64,000 bases of DNA from Pelobacter sp. UBA6093 (GTDB taxonomy: Bacteria > Desulfobacterota > Desulfuromonadia > Desulfuromonadales > Syntrophotaleaceae), in NCBI GenBank assembly GCA_002435955.1, contig DIWZ01000005.1:13829-77828 (forward strand). Direction: 5' to 3'. The translations under genes were made by a program, and so were the position numbers. The first letter of the stretch is position 1; each line of letters starts with the position of its first letter. Below are positions 43,745 through 52,102 of the stretch, in pieces. Below the pieces are notes generated by a model. That model was given only the letters and a program-made list of their open reading frames with translations. It was not told the origin of the DNA and made no database searches.

Positions 43745-44392
43745 GTGAGAAAAGAAACGATTAATTTTCAGATTGTGTTGTTTCTGAGAGATAAGTTCAA
43801 AGATCACTTTGAGAGTTTGTCTTTGCATATTAAAGAAAAAATAGGTGATTCAGACAACACTCAGATACTTCCGATTCCAAGCGATGCTCCTAGCGAGATT
43901 CCTCGTCTAATTTTAAACTATAAAGATTTCTTTTTGAATATTTCTACCGACAGAATCAGTCTTGTAGCCAACAATTACTCTTCAATAAAGGTAATAATAC
44001 CAAAGTTATTATCTCTATTTATAGAAGAAAAAGAGTTTGTAATAAATCGAATAGGTTTTATTAGAAATGACTTCATAGAGACAACCCTTGAATCAATAAC
44101 AGAGTTGATAAAGGAAGATAAGTTTCCAAAGGAAAAATTAAAGGAAATTTCTATTAGAATAAACAACGAATTAGATATATTAAATTTCAGTTGCAACAAC
44201 ATTGAATCCCTTCAATTTTCCAGAGTTATAAAAACGGATAATACGGGTACTATTGAGAGGGATGGGATCTTAGCTCAAAGAGACCTAAATACTGTAGCAG
44301 AGAAAGATTACAAAATCGACTATGGCGCAGCAAGCAAATTGATCAATGAGTTTCAAGTCAAGGCTAGCACTTATTCACTGCTTGGAGGTTGA
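43745..44392 (+). CDS. AT-rich module gene 1: soluble protein of unknown family
   Basis: 215 residues from a GTG with AGGAG upstream (spacing about 8). The DNA is strikingly AT-rich compared with all flanks. No membrane helix; N-terminal MRKETINFQIVLFLRDKFKD, then SDAPSEIPRLILNYKDFFLN and ISTDRISLVANNYSSIKVII, an alternating beta/alpha pattern; C-terminus is helical and charged. The text resembles in shape the TIGR04255-like soluble proteins found in islands, but I cannot name a family. Four bases separate its stop from the next start, so it forms an operon with the coiled-coil membrane gene. Confidence 0.75.
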   Translation: MRKETINFQIVLFLRDKFKDHFESLSLHIKEKIGDSDNTQILPIPSDAPSEIPRLILNYKDFFLNISTDRISLVANNYSSIKVIIPKLLSLFIEEKEFVINRIGFIRNDFIETTLESITELIKEDKFPKEKLKEISIRINNELDILNFSCNNIESLQFSRVIKTDNTGTIERDGILAQRDLNTVAEKDYKIDYGAASKLINEFQVKASTYSLLGG

Positions 44393-44396
44393 GGAT

Positions 44397-45143
44397 ATGA
44401 GTGCAGACACCCCCCCTTCCTCTGTCCCCAAATGGGTTACCGCTGCATTGAAGCAGATAAAAGAGAGTTCCACTTCTAGTAGTGGAATCCCCGAATCAGC
44501 AACAAGTGCAACTATATCGGCAGATGAGTCGCTCCCCAGGGTTCGACCTAATGCAAGTGAGCGTATCGAAAGTGATACGCTCAAAATGTATGTAAAGCTA
44601 TCAACAGAAATGAGAAAAACAGAGCTGGAAATGGACATTATTAAGGCTCAACTTGAAAACTCGAGCCAAGAAATTGAAAGATCCAAGAGTGAGCTTAGAA
44701 AATTAAAAGAAGGGTTTACCAATGAATTAAAGGAACAAAGCAATAGAGGCCAAGAAACATTGGGCTTGTTTGCTGCACTATTAGCACTAATAGTAATCAA
44801 TGTAAACATCATTAGTTCAGCGCAAAGTTTTTTATCTGCTATTTTACTTATAGTTTCGCTTACCTGTACTATGTCGATATTTGTTTCAATCCTCCATGTA
44901 ATCACCTCTCACAATTCTGGCACAGAAATAAAGAGATCTCTTCTCCACAAAATATTCTTTGTCCCTGCCATTTTTCTTATTTTACTTGTCACAATTGGAA
45001 TAATTTCATACGCTAAAGGCAAAGATTTATACATAATTGATGCCGCTAACCTCACTAACTCTGACAAGCAAAACACTTCACATTCAATAGCAGTTAAACC
45101 TGAGGAAGTTAAACCTGATGTAAAAACGGAGGGACGCTCTTAA
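44397..45143 (+). CDS. AT-rich module gene 2: coiled-coil/three-TM protein
   Basis: 248 residues from the ATG at 44397 after GGAGG. Ser/Pro-rich N-terminus (about 1-55), strong coiled coil about 65-125 (TEMRKTELEMDIIKAQLENS), then three hydrophobic helices (about 127-148, 152-175, 190-210: LGLFAALLALIVINVNIISS, FFVPAIFLILLVTIGIISYA) and a short polar tail about 210-248. Translation is coupled to gene 1. The helix pack plus coiled coil resembles membrane effectors of defence systems, but no family was recognised. Confidence 0.75.
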   Translation: MSADTPPSSVPKWVTAALKQIKESSTSSSGIPESATSATISADESLPRVRPNASERIESDTLKMYVKLSTEMRKTELEMDIIKAQLENSSQEIERSKSELRKLKEGFTNELKEQSNRGQETLGLFAALLALIVINVNIISSAQSFLSAILLIVSLTCTMSIFVSILHVITSHNSGTEIKRSLLHKIFFVPAIFLILLVTIGIISYAKGKDLYIIDAANLTNSDKQNTSHSIAVKPEEVKPDVKTEGRS

Positions 45144-45178
45144 ATAACTGATAGCAACTCAAAAACGTTACCTGGGAT

Positions 45179-45499
45179 CTATGTTAACCTCTTGGCTGGC
45201 TCATTGAGCCGTCGATGAAACAGTAATTTTAGAACGTTTTCCAATCCTTTCGGAGACCAGCGTGCGCCAATGTCGGCTCGACGGTTGAGTTCCCGCATCT
45301 CGCGCTCTAAGGGCGAGGTATCGATATAGGCAAAGGGCTCTTTGAGGTAGCTAAAGGCTTCATTGGCCGCATTTTTCAGATGGTTCGCTGTTGTGAACAA
45401 CCCTATGCGGGCCAAGTTTTCTTGCCATTTTAGATAGCGCTCTTGCTGCTTGGGGTCGGACCAAGACAACCCATTGATAATCCAGACAAAACACCACAA
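45179..45499 (-). pseudogene. Transposase remnant, family uncertain
   Basis: 106 residues of frame ending RRADIGARWSPKGLENVLKL, LFHRRLNEPAKRL, with SPLEREMRELNR. This is C-terminal transposase text (ISNCY-like by feel) with no start. Just upstream on the same strand another frame reads DPENRAVTPIDSRF, so frameshifts separate the pieces. No terminal repeats seen. Confidence 0.55.
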
Positions 45500-45890
45500 A
45501 AACGGCTATCAATTGGTGTTACAGCTCGATTTTCGGGGTCCAAATTGACCTCATAGATTGCTGGCGATTCTCGGAGCACATAGGCATCGCCAGTCTCGGG
45601 CCTTGCTTCCTATGAGACCCACCGCCTCATCAAACCCAACCCCTGCCGGCACAAAAAAAAACCGCCAACCGGATCTACTTCGGCATGGCGGTTCTATTCA
45701 TTTGGTATGGCTTCGGTTCTTCCCCGACATATCCCCTCCAAATTGCAATCCAAAAAGACACTCATAAATACGAGCAAAGAACCGTACTTGTCAAACTTTC
45801 TAATGTTTAATCGGGCCGAAACGGCCACTGTCTTGACGGGTCACAAAAGGGAGATACAGTGAAACCAGGAGGTAGACAGGAGCGGTTATT
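45500..45890. other. Spacer with a hairpin and duplicated promoter block
   Basis: ACCGCCA (45661-45667) pairs with TGGCGGT (45686-45692); on the minus strand it is followed by a T run, so it could end leftward transcription. The right end is the 45765-45877 block duplicated at 24590. Confidence 0.5.
45765..45877 (+). repeat. 112-base duplicated block, copy 2
   Basis: Same block as 24590-24701, here leading directly into the region just before the dioxygenase gene, ending AAACCAGGAGGTAGAC. Confidence 0.7.
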
Positions 45891-46841
45891 ATGACCACCC
45901 AGACATCGATTTGTGGCATTCACCACGTCACTGCGATTACCGCCGATGCCCAGAAGAACCTCGATTTTTACTGCGGGGTGCTCGGTCTGCGGCTGGTGAA
46001 GAAGACGGTGAATTTCGACGACCCGGGGAGTTACCACTTGTACTACGGTGATGAGCTGGGCCGACCGGGTACGATATTGACATTTTTCGCCTGGCAGGGT
46101 GCCGGCCCCGGCCGCACCGGGCCGCCGCAGGTCACTGCCACCGCTTTTGCGGCGCCTGCGGCAGGGCTGGCATTCTGGACCGACCGGTTGAAGGAACGAG
46201 GGGTTGCGCCCCCTACCCTCGTCACCCGCTTTGGCGAACAGGTGCTGACCTTTACCGATGGAGACGGCTTGCGGCTGGAGATCGTGTTCTCGGCGCAGCC
46301 TGGCGGGCAACCTTGGCTATCCGGTCCGGTGCCGGCGGAATATGCCCTTCGCGGTCTGCATGGCGTGACCATGCTGGAGGAAGACTGCGAGGCCACCGGC
46401 CGATTTTTGCAGGGGGAGATGGGGTTTCAGGCCGAAGGGATCGAACAGAATCGGCGTCGTTACCGCGCCGGCGCCGGTGACGCGCTTGGCACGGTGGTGG
46501 ATCTGTTGTGCGTAGCGAACGCGTCCGGTCCGCGCCTGGGGGCCGGCGTGGTTCACCATCTGGCGTTTCGCGCCGCCGACGATGGGCAGCAGGCGAGCTT
46601 GCGCGAACGTTTCGAAAGCCTTGGTTTCAAGCCTTCGGCCGTGATGGATCGCAACTATTTTCGCTCTATCTACCTGCCGGAACCGGGCGGGGTGCTGTTT
46701 GAATTCGCCACCGACGCGCCCGGATTTACGGTGGATCAGCCCGCCGAGCAGCTCGGCGCCAGGCTCATGCTGCCGCCCTGGCTGGAGGACCGGCGTGCGG
46801 AGATCGAATCCGCGCTTCCCTCTCTAAAAATTCCCAACTGA
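45891..46841 (+). CDS. Ring-cleaving dioxygenase-like glyoxalase-fold protein
   Basis: 316 residues; AGGAGCGG and the ATG. Four VOC repeats: GIHHVTAITADAQKNLDFYC, then GLRLVKKTVNFDDPGSYHLY and GLHGVTMLEEDCEATGRFL; metal-ligand residues His in IHHVTA, His/Glu in VVHHLAFR and GVLFEFATD. Matches the LinE/MhqO-like extradiol dioxygenase group (YkcA/YdfO). Substrate possibly hydroquinone or glyoxal-type; not defined. Its upstream region contains a duplicated 112-base block. Confidence 0.82.
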   Translation: MTTQTSICGIHHVTAITADAQKNLDFYCGVLGLRLVKKTVNFDDPGSYHLYYGDELGRPGTILTFFAWQGAGPGRTGPPQVTATAFAAPAAGLAFWTDRLKERGVAPPTLVTRFGEQVLTFTDGDGLRLEIVFSAQPGGQPWLSGPVPAEYALRGLHGVTMLEEDCEATGRFLQGEMGFQAEGIEQNRRRYRAGAGDALGTVVDLLCVANASGPRLGAGVVHHLAFRAADDGQQASLRERFESLGFKPSAVMDRNYFRSIYLPEPGGVLFEFATDAPGFTVDQPAEQLGARLMLPPWLEDRRAEIESALPSLKIPN

Positions 46842-46871
46842 GAGATGGAACGCCACTGCGGCCGCGCAGGG

Positions 46872-47300
46872 TTAATGGGCCCGCTCCGGCAACAGCCGTT
46901 GGGCCAGTCGGTGCGCTGCCCACAACAGCAGCGGCGCCACGACCAGCCACACCAGCAGCCCGCGCAGGTTGACCTGCCAGAACAGTCGCGCGCACAGCAA
47001 CGGATCGACCGCCAGGGTTTGTTGCAACCGGCTCAGCACCTCCTGCTGCCCGGGTGCCAGCAGGTACTGGCCAGTAGTGAAAAACGGGAACAACAGCGCG
47101 ATCTGCAGCGGATACACGGCGTAGTTGGCGACCTGCACCGCCGCCACCGGCAGCCGCAACGCAACGGCCAACAGCAGGCACAGCAGGGTCGTGCCCCACA
47201 CCAGCGGCGCCAGCCCCAGGGTCACCCCCAGCGCCAGGGCCCAAGCCAGGCGACGGCGAGAATGGCCGCCATGCAGCAGGCGGGCCAGCACCTCCCGCAT
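46872..47300 (-). CDS. DUF2062 membrane protein
   Basis: 142 residues from the ATG at 47300 (family-typical MREVLARLLHGGHSRRRLAW); a start at 47345 is possible but would overlap the upstream Lgt-like stop. Two to three hydrophobic helices, including PLVWGTTLLCLLLAVALR and NYAVYPLQIALLFPFF. DUF2062 proteins occur beside glycosyltransferases and lipid genes. Function unknown. Downstream of Lgt-like gene, transcribed in the same direction. Confidence 0.75.
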   Translation of the reverse strand: MREVLARLLHGGHSRRRLAWALALGVTLGLAPLVWGTTLLCLLLAVALRLPVAAVQVANYAVYPLQIALLFPFFTTGQYLLAPGQQEVLSRLQQTLAVDPLLCARLFWQVNLRGLLVWLVVAPLLLWAAHRLAQRLLPERAH

Positions 47301-47331
47301 GGCGGTGATTTTGCCCCGGGAAGACAACCCC

Positions 47332-48381
47332 CTATATGCGATCATGATGCACGAAAAACGTCATGCTGGCGCCGGTCACCTGGCTGCGGCCCATGCAGAT
47401 GAATACCAGCAGCCACAAACCCTGCAGGCTCAGCAGCACCCCCGGATGCCACAAGCTGTCCAGCCCGGCGGCGATATCGGGCAGCGGTGCCTCGGCGCCG
47501 AACCAGGCCGCCATACCGATGGCGTAGGGCAGAATCAGCAGGCTGAGGATCTGATAGACGGAGAGCCGCCCGCTGCCGCGCCAATCGGCGCGCAGGGTTT
47601 CCGACCAGGCCCGCCAGCCCTGGGTCACCAGCGCGGCGACCAGAAACGCCGCGGCGAAGCGCCCCGCCAGGAACAGGCCGCTGGCCAGCAGCCCGGTACC
47701 GCAGTAGACCAACGCGGTGAGGGCCTGCACCGGCAGCACCGGTTCGCCCTCCAGCCCGTCGGCATAGGCGATCTTTTTGGTATCGCCGCAAAATTCGAAA
47801 TGCCACCGCGAAAACAAGCGCCGCACCCACGGACGGCATTGGGCCAGCGGCTTGCCGTAGCAGCAGCCGAAGCTGATGCAGGCCAGACGCCCCAGCCCTT
47901 CGCCGAAGGCATAGCCTGCCGTCAGCGCCGCCAGAGTGGGCAGGATCGGCAGCGGCGCCCCTGCCCCTGCCGGCAGCAGCCGGTTGACAGCGGCGATGAT
48001 CCAGGGCGCCAGCATGAAACCGACGAAGGCCGCCGCGCCGACGGAGAAGGTATGGGCCTTGCCTTCGATCAGTGCGGCGAGCCCCTTGGCCGCAGCCAGG
48101 CACACGATCAGCAGCGTCACCGCCAGCACCAGCACCGCCAGATGCGAAACCCCGATGCCACCGAGCAGGCTGAGGATCAGCGCCACCGCCGCAAGGCAGG
48201 CGGTGGCGGTCAGCAGGCCGTACCAGGTCAGGTTGTGCCCCTGCCAGGCGCCGCTGGCCGCATCGAAACGCGGCACGGTGGCGGCGAACTGCCAGTGCCG
48301 GTTCGGCAAACAACGGAAGCCCCAGCATAAAACCACGCCGGTAACCAGCGCCAGCAGCGAAAGAAAATAGAGATTCATCAT
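47332..48381 (-). CDS. Lgt-like membrane protein (prolipoprotein diacylglyceryl transferase paralogue)
   Basis: 349 residues from the tandem ATGATG. At least seven hydrophobic segments. An Lgt-like signature is GEGLGRLACISFGCCYGKPL, comparable with GRxGNFxNGELYG but with many replaced residues (GNxxNGE missing). It may transfer diacylglycerol-like groups or be a catalytically altered paralogue. Located between DUF2062 and psd, probably one operon for membrane lipids. Confidence 0.65.
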   Translation of the reverse strand: MMNLYFLSLLALVTGVVLCWGFRCLPNRHWQFAATVPRFDAASGAWQGHNLTWYGLLTATACLAAVALILSLLGGIGVSHLAVLVLAVTLLIVCLAAAKGLAALIEGKAHTFSVGAAAFVGFMLAPWIIAAVNRLLPAGAGAPLPILPTLAALTAGYAFGEGLGRLACISFGCCYGKPLAQCRPWVRRLFSRWHFEFCGDTKKIAYADGLEGEPVLPVQALTALVYCGTGLLASGLFLAGRFAAAFLVAALVTQGWRAWSETLRADWRGSGRLSVYQILSLLILPYAIGMAAWFGAEAPLPDIAAGLDSLWHPGVLLSLQGLWLLVFICMGRSQVTGASMTFFVHHDRI

Positions 48382-48400
48382 CGTTGTATCCCTTCGTGAT

Positions 48401-49417
48401 TCATGCATCCGCCGGCAGCGCGATGCGGGAGCGCACCTGCACATCGGTTTCCACCAGCGAACGACCGAAACCCTGTGAAAAACGACTCGACACATGGCAG
48501 CGCCCCTGATTGCGCAGCAGATCTTCGTCGAACCGTACCCGTCCGGCTTCAAAGATCAGCACGTCGGTGCTGCTGCCGGGCTTGAACAGACTTTTGGGGC
48601 GTCCGCGACCGACGCTCAGACCGGGGCGGACCGGTATCGGATCGGCGTAGCCATGATCGCTGTAGCACTGCACCACATCGCCGATCATCAATGCCACCAC
48701 TTCGATCATGGCCACCAGACCGATGCCGGTGCCACCGGGCACGTCGGTATCGAACACCGTGACCACGCGTCTATTTTTGGAATAAGGAGTAACCGCCTGC
48801 ACCACCGCGTGCGGATTGCAGCTGTGGAAAACGCCGTCCAGTTCGTAAAAATCGATCACCTGACCGCTAACCGGCGTGTGGTTGTAGTGGTATTTGTCGG
48901 GTGTCAGGCGAAAAATGGCGAAATCCCCATCGGCAAAAGCCTTTTGCCATTGGAGCCGATCACAGCCCAACAGTTCCTCGAATTCGAAGAACTTGCCTTT
49001 GAGAAACAGCTGGCAATCCTGCCGAAACGAACCGATCAGCATGCGCGCATCGGCCGGGGACAGGACCGCCCGCGGCTCGGACGGCACCGGTCGGCAATCC
49101 CAGTAACGGATCTTGCGCTCGAACACCTTGCGGGCGGTGTCCAGCTGTTCGAGGGAATCGAGACATTCCCGGAGATTGACCCCGGCCTCCTGCAGAAAGC
49201 GCCGGTTGCCCAACACCCGGCAGCCAAGGGCAAAGTCGTAGTTGAACAGAGCCAGGGCCGCCGAACAGCGGGAACCGGTAAAGGCGCGAAACAGCATCGG
49301 GGCATGTTCCCGCAGAGGATGGTAAAGAAACCGCACCAGGCGGTCGCCGAACAACTGTTCGGTGCGCACGGCGCCGGTTTCCCGGTCAACGTATTGATGG
49401 GGAGCCAGCATCGGCAT
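48401..49417 (-). CDS. psd: Phosphatidylserine decarboxylase
   Basis: 338 residues from the ATG after AAGGGAAA. The self-cleaving motif is present (FKPGSSTDVLIFE, GSS variant of LGST), with HYNHTPVSGQVIDFYEL (His substrate loop) and VALMIGDVVQCYSD. It makes phosphatidylethanolamine. Length fits the longer bacterial/PSD-II-like group. It overlaps the end of the upstream unknown gene by 32 bases. Confidence 0.85.
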   Translation of the reverse strand: MPMLAPHQYVDRETGAVRTEQLFGDRLVRFLYHPLREHAPMLFRAFTGSRCSAALALFNYDFALGCRVLGNRRFLQEAGVNLRECLDSLEQLDTARKVFERKIRYWDCRPVPSEPRAVLSPADARMLIGSFRQDCQLFLKGKFFEFEELLGCDRLQWQKAFADGDFAIFRLTPDKYHYNHTPVSGQVIDFYELDGVFHSCNPHAVVQAVTPYSKNRRVVTVFDTDVPGGTGIGLVAMIEVVALMIGDVVQCYSDHGYADPIPVRPGLSVGRGRPKSLFKPGSSTDVLIFEAGRVRFDEDLLRNQGRCHVSSRFSQGFGRSLVETDVQVRSRIALPADA

Positions 49418-51857
49418 GTTTCCCTTCGGTAGCATGCCGGTCGGCACGCTCGGTGTCATGGTGAACGGACAGCAGCAGCAAGTGGATAAGGCGACGCAAA
49501 CCGTCGGCCGGCAAGGTTTCGTCCAGACAGTCGCGCCGCACCGTGCGCAAATAATCGGCGGCCGAGCCAACGCCCAGCAAGGCGCGCAGGGCCTGGCGCA
49601 GATCGGTATCGCGGGTGGCCGCGCATTCGAGCTGGGCCAGATCGGCCTCCAGGTCGCGCAGCCCTTCCTCCAGTTGGCGCCGCCGAAGAGGACCGCGATA
49701 GTAGCTTTCGGCAGCCCGGTTGAAATCCTGCGCCGGCACCGCCATGGGATCGACCGCCCCCAGTTCGGCGAGAATGCCGCTGGTCAGACGCCCGGCGGCG
49801 GAAAACGCTCCGGGCAATTCCAGACGCAGTCGCAGGTCACGCAGTAATTCCCCCAATCCCATGGCCTCCACCAGTTCGGCACCGTCCCCGGCGATCACCT
49901 CCAGCAGCGCGCGCTGGTAGGCTTCCACCGACACGCTCGAATAGCCGGGATAACGGCGACTGGCGCGCAGACCGTCGGTTTGCCGCAAGATGCGACGCAA
50001 CAACCGGTTGCGGGTATTTTTGCGCACGAAAAAGGACGGGATGCCCAAGGCTGCGCCGAAAAACATCTGGCGTCGCTCGCTTTCGGTGACCGGGTCGTCC
50101 GGGATGTCACGGTGATCGTAGCTTCCCTGGGCCAGATATTTATAGGCCAGGGCAACGATCAACGTCTGCAGGCTGGCGGCCTGCCCCATGTCGCGGGAAA
50201 ATTCCGGGAACAGGCTGTATTGGCGACCTTCGAAGCCGCAGAAGCCCATGGCATCGAACTGGCGTTGCTTGCAGGCCAGATACAGGGACATGCGCTCATC
50301 GAATATCCCCTGCGCCGCCAGATCGCGCTTAAGCTGCGGCTGGCTGTCGAGGCTCCCGTCCAGGGCCGGAGACCGAAAGGTACTCAGCAACCAGACCGGG
50401 TAGTCGACCAGACGCAAATCCGGAACAAAATCGCCTCGAAGCCGCAACATCCCGGCGGCCGCTCGATCCAGCCAGGGCGGACCGAACGGGGTCAACGAGC
50501 GGCCCAGCACCGACAGACTGGCCTTTTTGCGCCACTGCAGCCACAGCATGCGCAGATGGGTGTAATCGAGTTCATGGGCCAGAAAACCGAGGGCTTTTTC
50601 CGGATGAAAGTCAGCGAAACCGAGCCGGGCGGGCGCGGCGCTGTAAGTACCGACGAACAGCGGCAGAAAGTGTTCGACCAGCTTGATGACCAGATCGCCG
50701 AGGCGTTTTTCCTCGGCAGCGCCGAAGTCCTCCAGGCCGGCGCCGCGCAGGGCGCTCAAGCGGCAACTGCCGAGGGTGACATGCACGCCGTTATTGGCCA
50801 GGCTGGTGTTGGACAGGTTGGGCAGCACCACCAGGTTGTTGAGGATGATGCCGGCATCGCGCAGCTTGGCGACAGCATTGAGCTGGCTGCGCCCCAGTAC
50901 TTCGTGGCACAGATGCATGTAGCGATGCTTGTCCTCGCCCCGGTCCCAGCCGGACAGGCAGGGACTCATGAACAGCTCGCGATACAGGGCATCGGGGATC
51001 AGATCGTTGAGCCGCCGCTGCCGCAGTGGTGGTTGCGGCGCGGCGTAGATCATGGCGCGTTGACCGTGGGCGGCCAGCTCGAATCGCTCATTGGCGTATT
51101 GCACCAGCAGATGGGTCAGGGCAAACCGCTTGGCCGACTCCCGCCCCAGCGCCTGCCCCATGCTACGATGGGGGGTCAGCGGCACGACGAAAAAGGAGAA
51201 GGTTTCCGGCGAGGTGTTGTCGTTGAGAAAATGCTCCAGCAGGCGCGTGCCGGTATTGCGTACCGCGGAGGGCAGCGGCTCCGGTCCACCGATAGCGTCG
51301 GCCAGCGCCAGCTTCACCAGGTAGCTGATCGGTACGCGCAGCTCTTCCCCCTGGCGGCCGGGCCGCACGAACCGCGCATGGTCGCTGCGCAGGCCGCTGT
51401 CGGGGCGCCGCTTGTCGACCAGCAGATCACGGCGAAACACCGCATCGGCCAAGCCATTGAGGGCCTGGCGCGGAAACCGCACCCAGCTGTTCTCCCAAAT
51501 CTCGTCACGGTTGCCGTCGATCCAGTCACTCAAAGCATCGACCTGCTGGCGCGGGGCTTCGCCGGCGTGGGCCCGGCGTGCCATCTGCGCAAAAAAACTC
51601 GACTCCCGCACGCTGCAGGGCAAGTCAACCATGCTGGCGCAACCGACCACCGCAGCCTGCAGCTCCGCCTCGGCACCGGCGGTGACATCCTCGCCCACAA
51701 ACGGCAGCGTGGCAAGCAGGCTTTCGGTACTGGAAGCGTCCACACCCATCCGGGCCAGCAGCTGGGCGGGTGGGAGGATGATCTTGTCCGGATTACTCCC
51801 GAAGGGAGACGGGCCTTCGACAAGCCTGAGATTGGAGATCTTTTGTGCAACGGACAT
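49386..51857 (-). CDS. Large protein (823 residues), function unknown
   Basis: Started at the ATG eight bases after AGGAGG; the frame extends to 51905 but the RBS decides. No signal or membrane helices; Leu- and Arg-rich helices throughout. Characteristic text: HRYMHLCHEVLGRSQLNAVA, NNLVVLPNLSNTSLANNGVH and SYDHRDIPDDPVTESERRQM. It is conserved-looking (not low complexity) but I do not recognise any domain. Upstream of and overlapping psd, so probably part of the lipid operon. Confidence 0.65.
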   Translation of the reverse strand: MSVAQKISNLRLVEGPSPFGSNPDKIILPPAQLLARMGVDASSTESLLATLPFVGEDVTAGAEAELQAAVVGCASMVDLPCSVRESSFFAQMARRAHAGEAPRQQVDALSDWIDGNRDEIWENSWVRFPRQALNGLADAVFRRDLLVDKRRPDSGLRSDHARFVRPGRQGEELRVPISYLVKLALADAIGGPEPLPSAVRNTGTRLLEHFLNDNTSPETFSFFVVPLTPHRSMGQALGRESAKRFALTHLLVQYANERFELAAHGQRAMIYAAPQPPLRQRRLNDLIPDALYRELFMSPCLSGWDRGEDKHRYMHLCHEVLGRSQLNAVAKLRDAGIILNNLVVLPNLSNTSLANNGVHVTLGSCRLSALRGAGLEDFGAAEEKRLGDLVIKLVEHFLPLFVGTYSAAPARLGFADFHPEKALGFLAHELDYTHLRMLWLQWRKKASLSVLGRSLTPFGPPWLDRAAAGMLRLRGDFVPDLRLVDYPVWLLSTFRSPALDGSLDSQPQLKRDLAAQGIFDERMSLYLACKQRQFDAMGFCGFEGRQYSLFPEFSRDMGQAASLQTLIVALAYKYLAQGSYDHRDIPDDPVTESERRQMFFGAALGIPSFFVRKNTRNRLLRRILRQTDGLRASRRYPGYSSVSVEAYQRALLEVIAGDGAELVEAMGLGELLRDLRLRLELPGAFSAAGRLTSGILAELGAVDPMAVPAQDFNRAAESYYRGPLRRRQLEEGLRDLEADLAQLECAATRDTDLRQALRALLGVGSAADYLRTVRRDCLDETLPADGLRRLIHLLLLSVHHDTERADRHATEGKHADAGSPSIR

Positions 51858-51980
51858 CGGCGGCCCCTCCTGGCCCATGTGCTTGGAGACCCCAAGCACA
51901 TACACTTTTCGTTGCCGGAGAATCTACCCTGGGGAAATTAGCGACGCGTTACGGGCGGGTTAATTTTTCGTGGAGGAGCA

Positions 51981-52085
51981 GTGCTGAGTGCTGAGTGCAA
52001 AATCTTAACATCAAGTTCGCCGGTCCCGGCCGGCAGCCGGGGTACTTTCTTTGCAAGGCCCCAAAGAAAGTACCCAAAGAAATGG
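51981..52085 (-). repeat. Right end of heptamer-bounded element, copy 1 (interrupted by IS481)
   Basis: Two and a half GTGCTGA-type heptamers (51981-51998), then TTAAGATT-like sequence, GCCGGTCCCGGCCGGCAGCC and a perfect hairpin GTACTTTCTTTG / CAAAGAAAGTAC (52042-52073). Same order inverted at 62850-62960. Confidence 0.7.
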
Positions 52086-52102
52086 CCTGTGGTACGGTTC
52101 AC

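Noticed and set aside
47342..48328. Minus-strand 328-residue ORF in the Lgt-like gene
   Set aside because: Frame shadow with repeated Arg/Gly/Ala from high GC; the Lgt-like frame has membrane helices and a start.
49980..51941. 653-residue plus-strand ORF opposite the 823-residue protein
   Set aside because: Opposite-strand shadow, Gln/His/Gly-rich, no RBS; the minus-strand frame has AGGAGG and coherent protein text.
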